Below, in pieces: positions 27,263 to 36,875 of a stretch of 64,000 nt of DNA (the first letter of the stretch is position 1; the number at the start of each line of letters is the position of its first letter). The stretch comes from JBBSBL01 sp963735885 (GTDB lineage Bacteria > Actinomycetota > Thermoleophilia > Solirubrobacterales > Solirubrobacteraceae): positions 355,333 through 419,332 of the forward strand of contig CAVTMP010000008.1 of the NCBI GenBank assembly GCA_963735885.1, given 5' to 3'. A program made the position numbers and the translations under genes. The notes under the pieces were generated by a model. It searched no databases. It was not told where the DNA came from and saw only the letters and a list, made by a program, of their open reading frames with translations.

Positions 27263-28756
27263 GCGGCTGCTCCATCGCCGGGGTGTCGGGCACCTTGCGG
27301 TAGGGCTCGTCTCGCGCCTCCTCGTGGTAGGACGCTCTCGGCGTTCACGGCCCAGATGTCGTGCCCGGCGCCGTCGAGCGACGTTCTCCACCGCGCGCAT
27401 GCGCGGTGAGCATCGAGTGGTCGGAGTTGTTGTAGCGGTGCAGCCCGTTGCGGCCGACCTGGATGAGGTTCGGCACCGTCGTCGAGCCACTCGCGGATCG
27501 TGTCCACGCGCTCGGAGTAGTCGGCGTCGTACATCGGGTAGGCCTTGTGCACGCGCACCACGAAGCCGCTGCTCGACCTTCGCGGCGTCGGCCAGGCCGA
27601 GCGCGGCGAGCTCGCGCTTGCCGAGCTCGACGAGGTCGTCGTCGGCCATCGTCCACAGCTCGTCGCCCTCGAAGCAGAAGTACTCGAGGCCGACGAGGCC
27701 TCTGCGTCTCGGGTCGGGCACCATCCACGGGCTCCAGGAGCGGAAGTTCTGGATGCGGCCGACCTGCACGTCGGGCTCGTGGATGTAGATCCAGTTGTCG
27801 GGGAAGAGGTCCTCGCCCTCGATGACGAGCGCCGACGGTGAGGAAGTCGCGGTAGCGCAGGCCCGCGCCGCGGCGCGAACGCTCGCGTCGGCCGGCGGGT
27901 CGGCGAGTCCCACCGTCGTGCGCAGCGGCAGCGAGGAGATCACGTGCGCTCGGCTCGATACGATCTCGCCGCCCGCGACGACCTGCTCCACCCGGCCGTC
28001 CTCGACCTTCAGCGAGGTCACCGGCGCGTTGAGCGATCACCTCGCCGCCGAGCTTCTCGATGTCGTTGGTCATCTTCTCCCACATCTGGCCGGGGCCGTA
28101 GCGGGGGTAGTTGAACTCGGAGATCAGCGACTTGACCTTGTTGCCCCGGTTGCCGAAGAAGGCCGCCTTCGCCGCCGAGAAGAACGACAGGCCCTTGATC
28201 CGCTGGGCCGCCCACTCGGCGCGGATCTCGGAGGTCGGGACGCCCCAGACCTTCTCGGTGTAGGACTTGAAGAAGAGGTTGAACAGGCGCTTGCCGAAGC
28301 GGTTGGAGACCCACTGCTCGAACGTGTCCTCCGGCCCCTTGGGCTTGACGGCGGCCCACAGGTAGGAGAGCCCGGCGCGGGTCAGCTCGACCGGGCCGAG
28401 CTTGCGGATCACGTCGGTGCCGTCGAGCGGGTAGTCGAGGAACTTCTTGTTCCAGTAGATGCGCGACTGGCGCGGGCGCTTGAGGAACTCGTCGCCCATG
28501 ATCTCGTGCCAGAGGTCGTCGACCTCCCGGTTCTTGGTGAAGAAGCGGTGGCCGCCGAGGTCGAAGCGGTAGCCGTCGCGCACCTCGGTCCGGGCGATGC
28601 CGCCGACCTGCGAGGTGCTCTCAGCACGATCACCACCGGCTGGCCGCGCTTGGCGAGCACGTAGCCGGCGGTCAGGCCGGCGGGGCCGCCGCCGAGGACG
28701 AGCACGGGGTGCTCCTCGGAGATCGGGGGGTTCGGCTGGAACTCGGTCTGGCTCAT
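27246..28756 (-). pseudogene. UDP-galactopyranose-mutase-like FAD oxidoreductase, broken by nine frame disruptions
   Basis: Start ATG 28756, stop TAG 27246. Fragments in all three frames line up as one ~495-aa flavoprotein: VLVLGGGPAGLTAGYVLAKR, then GYRFDLGGHRFFTKNREVDD, PLDGTDVIRKLGPVELTRAG, YTEKVWGVPTSEIRAEW, DNWIYIHEPDVQVGRIQNF, GLEYFCFEGDELW, RNGLHRYNNSDHSMLT, GHDIWAVNAE and a last piece ending in MEQPLKSEV. Order and spacing match FAD-dependent UDP-galactopyranose-mutase/protoporphyrinogen-oxidase-like enzymes of actinomycete glycan loci. The frame must be corrected by one base near 28621 and 27870 (base missing) and near 28034, 27833, 27571, 27476, 27401, 27379 and 27335 (extra base). 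Either decayed or badly sequenced; the protein conservation itself is good. Confidence 0.75.
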
Positions 28757-28809
28757 GTGCGTTGGTCGCTCTCGGTCGCGGTCTCTCGTGCGGCTCGGGG
28801 CCCGCCCGC

Positions 28810-30469
28810 CTATCGCCTCTGGTACACGACGGCGCTGTTGCCGACCGTCGAGGAGTAGTTGTAGAACCGGGGGGCGGTGGCGGTGCGCGTGAAGCGCCGG
28901 TCGTCCTGCAGCAGCCGGCCCCACTGGGCGGAGCGGCGGCGGACGAGCCTCGTCCACGGCGCCTCCCAGTTCTCGATCCCGACCGTCAACGGGCGGATGA
29001 ACAGAACCTTCTGGCCGCGTCTGAGACTACCAAGCAGGGGCTCCAGGGTTTCACGGGGCTTCGCCGCCTTGAGCTTGTTCACGACGTCCACCCAGTTCAT
29101 CGCGCGCGGGTCCTTGGTGGCCCCGAGCGGCGTGGCGAAGCGCAGGCCCCCGGGCAGGTAGTACCAGTTGACCGGCACCTGCTCGGACTGCCCCACGATG
29201 ACGAGGTCGCCGGGACGCAGGTCGGTGCGCAGCGACGCGGCGAGGTCCCGCACGTCGCTCTTGTTGCGCAGGCCGCTGTTGAGCTGGGGGTCGAGCGTGA
29301 GCAGGCAGACGACGACCGTCGCGGCGATCCCGATGCGCCCGGCGCGGGCGAGCCCGAAGGCGCCGAGCAGCAGGATCGGCCCGACGACCGCCGCGAAGTA
29401 GCGGACGACCCAGGCGGGGGTGAACTGCGAGAGCACCCAGGCGAAGACGAGCGTGAAGACCGGGATGACGATGAGGACGATCGCGGCCGTGCGCAGCCTG
29501 CGGCGGTCGAGCCTCGGCCCGCGGGCGCCCTCGCGGTCGTCCGCGTCCGCGCGGGCGGCAGCGGTCTCCTCCGCGTCCCCCGCCGGCGTGGCGCCCGGCG
29601 CGGAAGGTCCGCCACAGGCCGATGCCGGCGCCGATGAACAGCGCCGCGCCGACGCGGTCGCCGCCGAGCAGGCCGCGCGCGATCTGGACCGGGGCCCCGA
29701 GTCGCGGCGCGCGGCCCCAGGGCGCCCCGGTGTTCTGCAGCTGGTAGATCAGCGTCGGCACCCAGGGCAGGAAGAGCAGCGCGGCGGCGCCGAAGGCCAG
29801 CGCGGCGTCGATGAGGACCTGCCGTCGCTCGTCGCTCGCGCGCAGGACGGGGACGAGCGCCACCGCGCAGGCGATCCCGAAGAAGACCCCCCAGCCGTGC
29901 GTGTAGAGCATGAGCGCCTGCAGGAACGCGAAGGGGATGAGGTACGCGCGCCGGCGGAAGACGAAGGCGTGGAGGTAGCACGCGGTCGCGAGCAGCCCGA
30001 ACAGGCCCATGAGCGCGTACATCCGCGTCTCCTGGCCGTAGGCGGTGAAGAACCAGTTGAACGCGCACAGCGAGGCGAGGATGACCCCGGCGCGGCGGCC
30101 GAACAGGCTCCAGCCCACCCACAGGCCGGCCGGGATCGCGCTCAGCGAGGCGAGCAGCGAGAGCGCGTGCGTCGCGGTCTCCGACCGCCCGGCGAGCCCC
30201 ATCCAGAAGTGGAGCAGCACGTAGTAGAGCGGCGGGGAGCCGTCGGTGCGCAGCACGCCCGGGATGGCGGACAGGTCGTGCGAGGCGATGCCCACCGAGA
30301 GGCCCTCGTCCATCCAGAACGAGCCGCCGATCGCGCGGGTCCGCCACCACAGCGAGACGGCGAGCAGGAAGACCATGAACGCCGCGATCGCGAGCGGGCT
30401 GTCGGCGAGGCGGCGCAGGCCGACGCGCGTCGTCGGCGGGGCCTTGCGGGGGGCGGCGACCGTGGCCAT
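28810..30469 (-). CDS. GT39/ArnT-like membrane glycosyltransferase (one apparent frameshift)
   Basis: Starts ATG 30469, ends TAG 28810. The N-terminal part has the GT-C signature loop FWMDEGLSVGIASHDLSAIP, with the catalytic Asp-Glu after the first helix, then SPPLYYVLLHFWMGL and many transmembrane helices. The frame is lost in the C run at 29577-29581; dropping one base restores a continuous frame through LRTAAIVLIVIPVFTLVFAW to the end FYNYSSTVGNSAVVYQRR, about 552 aa in all. GT-C enzymes transfer a sugar from a polyprenyl-phosphate donor outside the membrane. It belongs to the surface-glycan locus. Acceptor unknown. Confidence 0.8.
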
Positions 30470-30495
30470 GGCGCGGGCAGGATACCCCGGGACCC

Positions 30496-32052
30496 CTACG
30501 CTCCGGGGCGGGTCGGGGCGGGGCAGCGCTGGACCACGATCCACGGACCGGAGCGGGCGGCCTCGCGCAGCTCGGGCGGGAGCGGCGGCGGCGGGTCGAG
30601 CGGCGAGCGCCGCGAGGCGCGGGCCTGGAAGACCGTGCCGGTGGGCGCCGCGGCGAGGCCCACCCCGCGGATGTGGGTCTCGAGGTTCCAGGCCACCATC
30701 GGCACCTGGAACTTGCCGGTCCCGACCGGGCCGCAGGACACGACGCGGGCCCGGCCCCCGGCCGCCGCGATCGCGCCGGGCAGGGCGGTGCGGAGGTCCG
30801 CCTGGTAGTCGAGCGCCCGGCCGATGCGCTCGAAGTTGCGCACGCGCGAGTTGACGCCCCAGTGCCACACGCCGGCGACGACGACGACCGCGACGAGGCC
30901 GGCGGCGAGCGGGGCGAGGGTCGGGCGCACCCGCGCGGCGCCGCGTGCCGCGAGGTGCGCCACCGTGCCGAAGCCCACGCCGGCGATCACCGCGAAGAGG
31001 CTCGTGCCGAGCAGGACGTAGCGCGGGTTGCCGGAGTAGCCGGCCGCGGTCATCCCGGCGACGAGCAGGATCCAGGCGCTCGCCCCGGCGACGATCCCGA
31101 TCGGCGCCCAGCGCCGCCGGGTGAGCAGTGCCCAGGCGGAGGCGAGCACCCCGAGGATCGCGCCGGTCTTGAGCGGACCGGCGAGCACCGGGCGGGCGTC
31201 GCGCAGCACCTCGAGGAACGGGTTGTCGGCGAACGCCGGCGAGTTCGGGTTCGGCTTCGCGGCGCGGTCCGCGGCGCGGTTGAAGTTGCCCGAGCCCCAG
31301 TACTCCGGCAGGAACCAGAGCGCGGGGACGAGCAGGCCGAGGATCACGAGCAGGCGGCGCTGCTCGGGGTCGCGGAACCAGAGCCAGAGCCCGTAGAGGC
31401 CGAGGAAGGGCCACGTCTCCGGCCGCAGCAGCGCGGCGAGGAAGCCGAGCACGAGCGCCTGGCGGCGGTTGCCGTCGAGGTGCCGCTCGATCGCCCACAG
31501 GACGAGGGCGATGAGCAGGCCCTCCGAGTTGGCGAGCGCGACCGCGCGGAGGAAGTCGGTCTGGGTCAGGACGCCGGCGGCGGCGACGACGCCGGCCAGC
31601 CACCCCGCGATCCCCCACCGGCCGCCGGGCGCGCCGCCGACCTGCGCGGTCAGGCGCGCGGCGAGGCGGAAGGCCATGAAGAGCGCCATGAAGCCGCCGG
31701 CGCGGGCGACGACGATCCACAGGTCGGGCGCCACGCTGCCGAAGAGCGAGAACACGGTCGTGAACAGCACCGGCAGCGGCTTCCACGACGGGCCGCCGGT
31801 GGTGACGAGGTCGAGGTGCGCGACCTCGCGGCCCCAGATGATCCACGACCACGGGTCGTAGGTGGGCGTCGAGGGCAGCAGGAGCGAGAGCGCGCCGAGT
31901 CCCACGGCCGCGAGCGCGAGGAGGGTGTAGACGCGCGCCGGCGTCCCGGGGAGCGAGATCGTCCGGCGGTACGCGCCGTGCCGGGGGCGCGACCGCCGGC
32001 TCAGGGCGGGACGCCGGAGCACGGAGCCGGGTCGCGCGGTCGAGGCGGGCAT
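30496..32052 (-). CDS. GT-C fold membrane protein, putative glycosyltransferase
   Basis: A 518-aa polytopic protein from ATG 32052. After a basic N-terminus and one helix comes the loop STPTYDPWSWIIWGREVAHL with an Asp in the position used by GT-C transferases, then about ten more helices and a C-terminal extracytoplasmic domain. The same loop (TYPNYDAYYHLLWGREL) occurs in the gene at 35413-36846, so the two are paralogues. The reading frame is open upstream into the flippase gene, but the codon pattern shows that gene ending in another frame at 32075. Specific sugar and acceptor cannot be read from the sequence. Confidence 0.75.
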   Translation of the reverse strand: MPASTARPGSVLRRPALSRRSRPRHGAYRRTISLPGTPARVYTLLALAAVGLGALSLLLPSTPTYDPWSWIIWGREVAHLDLVTTGGPSWKPLPVLFTTVFSLFGSVAPDLWIVVARAGGFMALFMAFRLAARLTAQVGGAPGGRWGIAGWLAGVVAAAGVLTQTDFLRAVALANSEGLLIALVLWAIERHLDGNRRQALVLGFLAALLRPETWPFLGLYGLWLWFRDPEQRRLLVILGLLVPALWFLPEYWGSGNFNRAADRAAKPNPNSPAFADNPFLEVLRDARPVLAGPLKTGAILGVLASAWALLTRRRWAPIGIVAGASAWILLVAGMTAAGYSGNPRYVLLGTSLFAVIAGVGFGTVAHLAARGAARVRPTLAPLAAGLVAVVVVAGVWHWGVNSRVRNFERIGRALDYQADLRTALPGAIAAAGGRARVVSCGPVGTGKFQVPMVAWNLETHIRGVGLAAAPTGTVFQARASRRSPLDPPPPLPPELREAARSGPWIVVQRCPAPTRPGA

Positions 32053-32074
32053 GGGGCTCTGCGGCGGGACGGCC

Positions 32075-33180
32075 CTAGGCCGGCGCCTTCGCCGGCTCGG
32101 CCGGGGCCGGCGCCTTCGCCGGCTCGGCCGGGGCCGGGGCCGGATCGGCCGGGACCGGCCGGCCGAGGCCGCCACGATCTCGGCGAGGGCCGGCTCCGCC
32201 GACCCCGCCGCCGACGCCCGCGCCGCCTCCCGCGCCTCGCGCAGGCGGGCGAGGCCGCCGTAGCGGAAGAAGAGCAGCGCGAAGCCCACGACCGTGATGG
32301 GCACGAAGAGCGTGAAGCGCAGCAGCAGCAGGAAGGAGAGCACCGTGCTCTTCGACGCGTCCGTCACGGTCCGCGTGGCGAAGATCACCGCGGCGTCGTA
32401 GGTGCCGATGTAGCCGGGCGCGGCCGGGATCAGCGCGGCGAGGTTCGTGAAGGCGACGACCGACATCGCGCCGGCCAGCCCGAGGTGGATGCCGACCGAC
32501 TCGCCGATCATGAGGTAGACGCCCGCCTCGAGCGTCCAGATGACGATCGAGAGCACGAGCAGGCCGGCGCCCGCGGGGCTCCACAGCGTCTTGACCGGCG
32601 CGATCACGGGCCGCAGCGCGGCCATGACCCGGTCGACGTGGTGGCGATAGCGGAACCAGGCCACGAGCGCGACGATCACCGCCACGAGCGCGATGATGCC
32701 GACGATGATGAGCTCGCCCGGGGTCGGCGACCCGAGCTTCTCGATCAGGCTGAAGGCGACGACCACGAGGATCAGCGCGAGCGCGACGGCGTCGAGCACC
32801 CGCTCGGCGAGGATCGTCCCCAGGACCGTCCGGCGCTTGGCGCCGGTGCGGGAGCTCATCAGGAACACCCGCAGCAGCTCGCCGCCGCGGGCGGGAAGCG
32901 CGTTGTTCCCGGCGTAGCCGACGACGGTGATCCCGTAGGCGTCGACGCGCCCGACGTTGACGTCGGAGCGGCGCAGGATCCGATCCCAGCGCTCGCCGCG
33001 GGCGAGCGTCGCGACGGCGTAGACCAGGAGCGCGCCGGCCAGCCAGCCCAGCGCGGTCGCGCTGTCCGGGAAGGTCGGGGCCTGCTGCTTGGTCGCCCAC
33101 CAGACCACCGCGGCCAGCGGGACGAGCCACAGCGCGACGTGCAGCGCGGTGGATCGGCGGCCGGCGAGGAGACGGTTCAT
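32075..33180 (-). CDS. Lysylphosphatidylglycerol-synthase TM-region/flippase-like membrane protein (UPF0104)
   Basis: Starts ATG 33180. About 340 residues carry eight helices typical of the LPG_synthase_TM/UPF0104 family: ALHVALWLVPLAAVVWW, GYAGNNALPARGGELLRVFL (the family's conserved cytoplasmic motif), LAERVLDAVALALILVVV, and LIPAAPGYIGTYDAAVIFA. Near 32160 the frame must shift by one base to reach a codon-consistent Pro/Ala-rich tail and the TAG at 32075; in the unshifted frame it would fuse to the next gene through an Arg-rich, rare-codon stretch. Homologues often sit in glycolipid loci, where they are thought to move lipid-linked intermediates across the membrane. Confidence 0.75.
32078..32131. 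repeat. Two tandem 27-bp repeats coding a Pro/Ala/Glu/Lys tail
   Basis: Units 32078-32104 and 32105-32131 are essentially identical. In the minus-strand frame that ends at 32075 they code for two copies of APAEPAKAP, a flexible extracytoplasmic or cytoplasmic tail. The 27-bp period keeps the frame. Confidence 0.7.
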
Positions 33181-33385
33181 GAAGGGCGTGCGGGCGTGAT
33201 GGAAAGTCTCGAGCGAGGACCGGCCGGCGTGGCCGGCACGGGCCCCGGGGGCCGGACGTCGTGGAGCGCCGCGACCGCGCACACGAAGTCCCACGCGCGT
33301 CGCGGCGGGTCGCAACAGTCTACGCACCCCCGCAGGCGGGGTTACAGGACGGCGCGCGGGCCGGGGATCGCGCGCGGAGGCGCGC

Positions 33386-33784
33386 TCAGTAGCCGACGAT
33401 CTTGCCGAGGCACTTCTCGATCTTCCCGAGCACGGTGTCGCCGCCGCCGTTGGTGTAGAGGAGCGCGCTGCCGATGACCTCCGCGCCCTCCGCATCCCCG
33501 CGGATCTGCGTGCCCTGCGCCGTCCCGCCGTCCGGGGCGAAGACCGCGCGCGGGGCGCCCGGACCGGCGCCGATCCGGATGGCGTCCGCGCCGTCGATCG
33601 CCGCGGGAAGGCCCTTGGCCCGCATGCACGCGAGCGGGGTCGTGCGCGGGTCGTACGGCGTCGCCCGCGCGCCGCCGCCGAGCACGGCGTTCGGCCCCCC
33701 GGACTGCTCCGGCGTGCGGCTGCTGCCGCAGCCGGCCACGAGGACGCCGGCGACGAGGACGAGCGCGAGCGGACGGGCGGTCAC
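33386..33784 (-). CDS. Small secreted lipoprotein
   Basis: A 132-aa protein starting at GTG 33784. The signal peptide ends in a lipobox (LVLVAGVLVAGCGSS). The mature part has GGARATPYDPRTTPLACMRAKGLP and ends VLGKIEKCLGKIVGY, with two further cysteines that may form a disulphide. I do not recognise the family. It is divergent from the O-antigen-ligase-like gene (99 bp apart) and lies upstream of, and on the same strand as, the flippase gene, so it may belong to the glycan locus. Confidence 0.7.
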   Translation of the reverse strand: MTARPLALVLVAGVLVAGCGSSRTPEQSGGPNAVLGGGARATPYDPRTTPLACMRAKGLPAAIDGADAIRIGAGPGAPRAVFAPDGGTAQGTQIRGDAEGAEVIGSALLYTNGGGDTVLGKIEKCLGKIVGY

Positions 33785-33883
33785 GGCGCGACACGGTAGC
33801 CGACGCCCGGGCGCCGCGGTCCGGACCGCGCGGCCCGCGTGCCGGGCGGCGCCGGCCTCGCCCGCGCGTAGACTCCGCGCGCC

Positions 33884-35416
33884 GTGTCGATCGTTCCCGC
33901 GCTCGCCGGGCCGCTGCCCGAGGCCGGCGTCGTCGCCGCGGCGCTGCTCGCGGCGTGCGCCCTCGTGGTCCGTTCCGAGCGCGCCCGCGCGGCCGCGGCC
34001 GGCGGGGCGCTCGTCCTCGCCCCCGCCCTGCTCCTGGCCGACGTCTGGGACTCGCCGCAGCTGCGCTTCGCCCACCGCAGCCCGCTCGCCGCGCTCGCGC
34101 TGGCGGCGGCCGGCCTGGCGCTCGTCGGGGCCCTCGCCGCGCTCATGCGCCGCCGGCCGGCGCTCTTCCCCCTGCTCGTCGTCGCGACCGTGCCGTTCCG
34201 CGTCCCGATCGAGGCGGCGGGCGACACGGCGAACCTCCTGCTGCCGCTCTACCTCGTGGTGGGCGCGGCGGCGGCGGGCTGGCTGTGGGACGTCGCCCGG
34301 ACGGACCCGGCGGCGCCCGTCGCCCCACCCCCGCGACCCGGCGCGCTCGAGTGGGCGCTCGCGGCGTACCTGGCGCTGTACGGGATCGCGGCCGCCTGGT
34401 CTCCGGACTTCTCGAAGGCGCTGCAGAACGTCGTCTTCTTCTACGTGCCCTTCGCCGTGCTCTTCGTGCTGCTCCGGCGGGTGTCGTGGACGGGCGAGCT
34501 GCTGCGCCGCTGCCTGCTGCTGCTCACCGGCCTCGCCCTGGTCTTCGCGGGCATCGGGTTCTTCGAGTACGCGACGAAGACGCTGCTGCTCAACCCCAAG
34601 CTCCTCGTCTCCAACGACTTCCACGCCTACTTCCGGGTCAACTCGGTGTTCTTCGATCCGAACATCTTCGGGCGCTTCCTCGTCGTGGTCATGCTGCTGC
34701 TGGCCGCCGTGCTGCTCGACGCCCGCCGTCCGCGCGTGGTCGCGGCGATCCTCGCGGCGCTCGCCGTGCTGTGGGGCGGCCTCGTGCTGACCCTGTCGCA
34801 GTCGAGCCTCGTCGGGCTCCTCGCGGGGCTCGCCGTGCTCGCCGCCCTGCGCTGGCCCCCGCGCCGGGTGCTCGCCGCCGGCGCCGCGCTCGCCGCCGCC
34901 GGGGTCGCGTTCGTCGCGCTCGCCCCGTCGGTGACGGGGATCCACCTCCGCTCCTTCGATCGCCTCAACGCGGACTCGAGCGGGCGGGCCGACCTCGTCA
35001 GCGGCGGCCTGACGCTGTGGTCCGAGCGCCCCGTGCTCGGCTGGGGGTCCGGCTCGTTCGCGCGCGCCTACCGCGAGCGCCGGAGGGGCTCCGCCGCCCA
35101 GGCCGTGTCGGCCTCCCACACGATCCCGATCACGATCGCCGCCGAGCAGGGCGTGGTCGGCCTGCTCGCCTACCTGGCGCTGCTCGCCGCGGCGCTCGCC
35201 CGCCTCTTCTCGGGCGCCCGCGGGGCGACGGCGCGCACCGCCATCGCCGCGGCCTTCGTCGCGCTCGTCGTCCACACGCTCGTCTACGCCGCGTTCCTCG
35301 AGGACCCGCTGGCCTGGGCGCTGCTCGCGATCGGGTCGGCGCTGGCCGGCGCGCCGCGCGGGCCGGTGTCGCGCGGATCGGGGCGGACGGCCGCGCCCGG
35401 GACCGTCGCGGCGTGA
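33884..35416 (+). CDS. O-antigen ligase/Wzy-like polymerase family membrane protein
   Basis: A 510-aa protein with about 12 hydrophobic helices, starting at GTG 33884. The Wzy_C/O-antigen-ligase domain is recognised by SVFFDPNIFGRFLVVVML, LTLSQSSLVGLLAGL, a large periplasmic loop with SSGRADLVSGGLTLW and PVLGWGSGSFARAYRERR, and then ASHTIPITIAAEQGVVGLL. Such enzymes polymerise or ligate lipid-linked glycan on the outer face of the cytoplasmic membrane. Its stop overlaps the start of the next GT-C gene (GTGA), so the two are made together. Confidence 0.87.
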   Translation: MSIVPALAGPLPEAGVVAAALLAACALVVRSERARAAAAGGALVLAPALLLADVWDSPQLRFAHRSPLAALALAAAGLALVGALAALMRRRPALFPLLVVATVPFRVPIEAAGDTANLLLPLYLVVGAAAAGWLWDVARTDPAAPVAPPPRPGALEWALAAYLALYGIAAAWSPDFSKALQNVVFFYVPFAVLFVLLRRVSWTGELLRRCLLLLTGLALVFAGIGFFEYATKTLLLNPKLLVSNDFHAYFRVNSVFFDPNIFGRFLVVVMLLLAAVLLDARRPRVVAAILAALAVLWGGLVLTLSQSSLVGLLAGLAVLAALRWPPRRVLAAGAALAAAGVAFVALAPSVTGIHLRSFDRLNADSSGRADLVSGGLTLWSERPVLGWGSGSFARAYRERRRGSAAQAVSASHTIPITIAAEQGVVGLLAYLALLAAALARLFSGARGATARTAIAAAFVALVVHTLVYAAFLEDPLAWALLAIGSALAGAPRGPVSRGSGRTAAPGTVAA

Positions 35417-36846
35417 GCGACCGCCGGCGGCGCGCGGCGCTCGCGGGCGGCGGGCTGGCGATCGCGGCGCTCGCGGTCTTCCTCGTCGCGCCGACCTATC
35501 CCAACTACGACGCCTACTACCACCTGCTCTGGGGCCGGGAGCTGCTCCACGGGGCGCTCCCCTCCTTCGAGGCCTACGCGGCCCCGACCGAGCACCCGCT
35601 CTACGTGGCGATCGGCGGGCTCGCGTCGCTGGCCGGCGGCGCCGGCGACCGGGTCCTCGTGCTGCTCACGCTCGGCGCGCTCGCCGCGCTCGCGTGGGGC
35701 CTCGTGCGGCTCTCCGCCGCGACCGTGCGCTCGCCGTGGCCGGGCGTCGCCGCGGGCGTGTTCCTGGCCGCGAGCTTCACCGTCCTGCTCTACGCGCTCC
35801 GCGCCTACGTCGACGTGTGGTTCCTCGCCCTGGCCGTCTGGGCCGGCGTGCTGGCGGCCGAGCGACGCGCCCCCCGCCGGGCGGTGATGGGCCTGCTCGT
35901 GCTCGCCGGTCTCCTGCGGCCCGAGGCGTGGCTCCTCGCCGCCGGGTACGGGCTGCACGCGGGCCGCCGCGCCGACACGCGCGCGCGCCTGTGGCTCGCC
36001 GCCGGCGTGCTCGCCGCGCCGCTGGTGTGGATGGCGGTCGACCTCGCGGCGACCGGCGACGCGCTCTTCTCCCTCGCGGCCACCCGCACGCTCCAGATCG
36101 AGCCCCAGAAGGACACCGGCCTGGGCGCGGCGCGCGTGGCCGTCACGACGCTGTTCGGCGGCGCGGCCCGGGCGCCGGTGGCGCTCGCGGGCCTGCTCGG
36201 CCTGGCGCTCGCCTGGCGGCGGGTCGGTCCGCGCGCGCTCGCCGTGCCGCTCGCGTTTCTCGGCGCCGGGGCGGTCGCGATCGCCGGCCTGGGCCTGCTC
36301 GACCTCTCGGTGCTCCCGCGCTACCTGCTGCTTCCGGCCGCCGCCCTGTCCCTGTTCGCCGGCTACGCGCTGCTCGGCTTCCTCGACCTGCCGGCCGGAT
36401 CGCGCGCGCGCCGCGCCTGGGCGGCACTCGCCGCCGTCGCGGTCGTGCTGGGCGCCGTCGGCCTCCTCGCGCGGGGGCCGGCCGGGAAGCTCCCGCGCGA
36501 GGTCCGCCTCGATCGCGACGCCCACGACGCGCTCGTCGGGCTGCTCGACGCTCCCCCGGTCCGCTCCGCGCGACGCTGCGGGCCGGTGACCTTCCCGACC
36601 TTCCGGCTCGTGCCGGCGGCGCGGTGGCACCTCGACGCGGGCGAGCGCGACGTGCGGGCCCGGCCCGCCGGGCCGCCGCTGGCGGCGGGCGTGGCCGTGA
36701 CCGTGTTCGGCGACGTCGACGGCGGGCTGCCCTTCCGCCGGTACGCCCTCTCGGGCGGCGCCCTGCCGTCGGACAACACCCCGCCGCCGGGCTTCACGTC
36801 GGTGGCGCGGACGCGCTTCTTCGAGGCGTTCGCGCGATGCCGGTGA
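35413..36846 (+). CDS. GT-C fold membrane glycosyltransferase, paralogue of the 30.5-32.0 kb gene
   Basis: A 477-aa protein starting at GTG 35413, overlapping the O-antigen-ligase-like gene by four bases. The first extracytoplasmic loop has APTYPNYDAYYHLLWGREL and then APTEHPLYVAIGGLASL, with the Asp and His expected in a GT-C active site. Around ten helices follow, including YVDVWFLALAVWAGVLAAE and LSVLPRYLLLPAAALSLF. A soluble ~110-residue C-terminal domain contains Cys pairs (SARRCGPVTFPTFRLV and a final ARCR). It probably adds a sugar from a polyprenyl donor to the glycan built by this locus. Confidence 0.78.
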   Translation: MSDRRRRAALAGGGLAIAALAVFLVAPTYPNYDAYYHLLWGRELLHGALPSFEAYAAPTEHPLYVAIGGLASLAGGAGDRVLVLLTLGALAALAWGLVRLSAATVRSPWPGVAAGVFLAASFTVLLYALRAYVDVWFLALAVWAGVLAAERRAPRRAVMGLLVLAGLLRPEAWLLAAGYGLHAGRRADTRARLWLAAGVLAAPLVWMAVDLAATGDALFSLAATRTLQIEPQKDTGLGAARVAVTTLFGGAARAPVALAGLLGLALAWRRVGPRALAVPLAFLGAGAVAIAGLGLLDLSVLPRYLLLPAAALSLFAGYALLGFLDLPAGSRARRAWAALAAVAVVLGAVGLLARGPAGKLPREVRLDRDAHDALVGLLDAPPVRSARRCGPVTFPTFRLVPAARWHLDAGERDVRARPAGPPLAAGVAVTVFGDVDGGLPFRRYALSGGALPSDNTPPPGFTSVARTRFFEAFARCR

Positions 36847-36875
36847 GCGGGTCGCGGGTCGCGCCGCCGCGCGCC

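Noticed and set aside
27246..28756. Programmed frameshifting in the flavoprotein gene
   Set aside because: Nine sites without slippery heptamers or consistent direction. Error or decay is simpler.
30496..33495. A single 999-aa flippase-glycosyltransferase fusion
   Set aside because: Codon use and a good stop at 32075 in the neighbouring frame favour two proteins with an indel near 32160; the fusion would pass through an Arg-rich, rare-codon bridge. Not fully excluded.
33955..35412. N-terminal extension of the 35.4-kb GT-C frame giving 963 aa
   Set aside because: It is an out-of-frame shadow of the O-antigen-ligase-like gene. The GTGA overlap at 35413 marks the true start.
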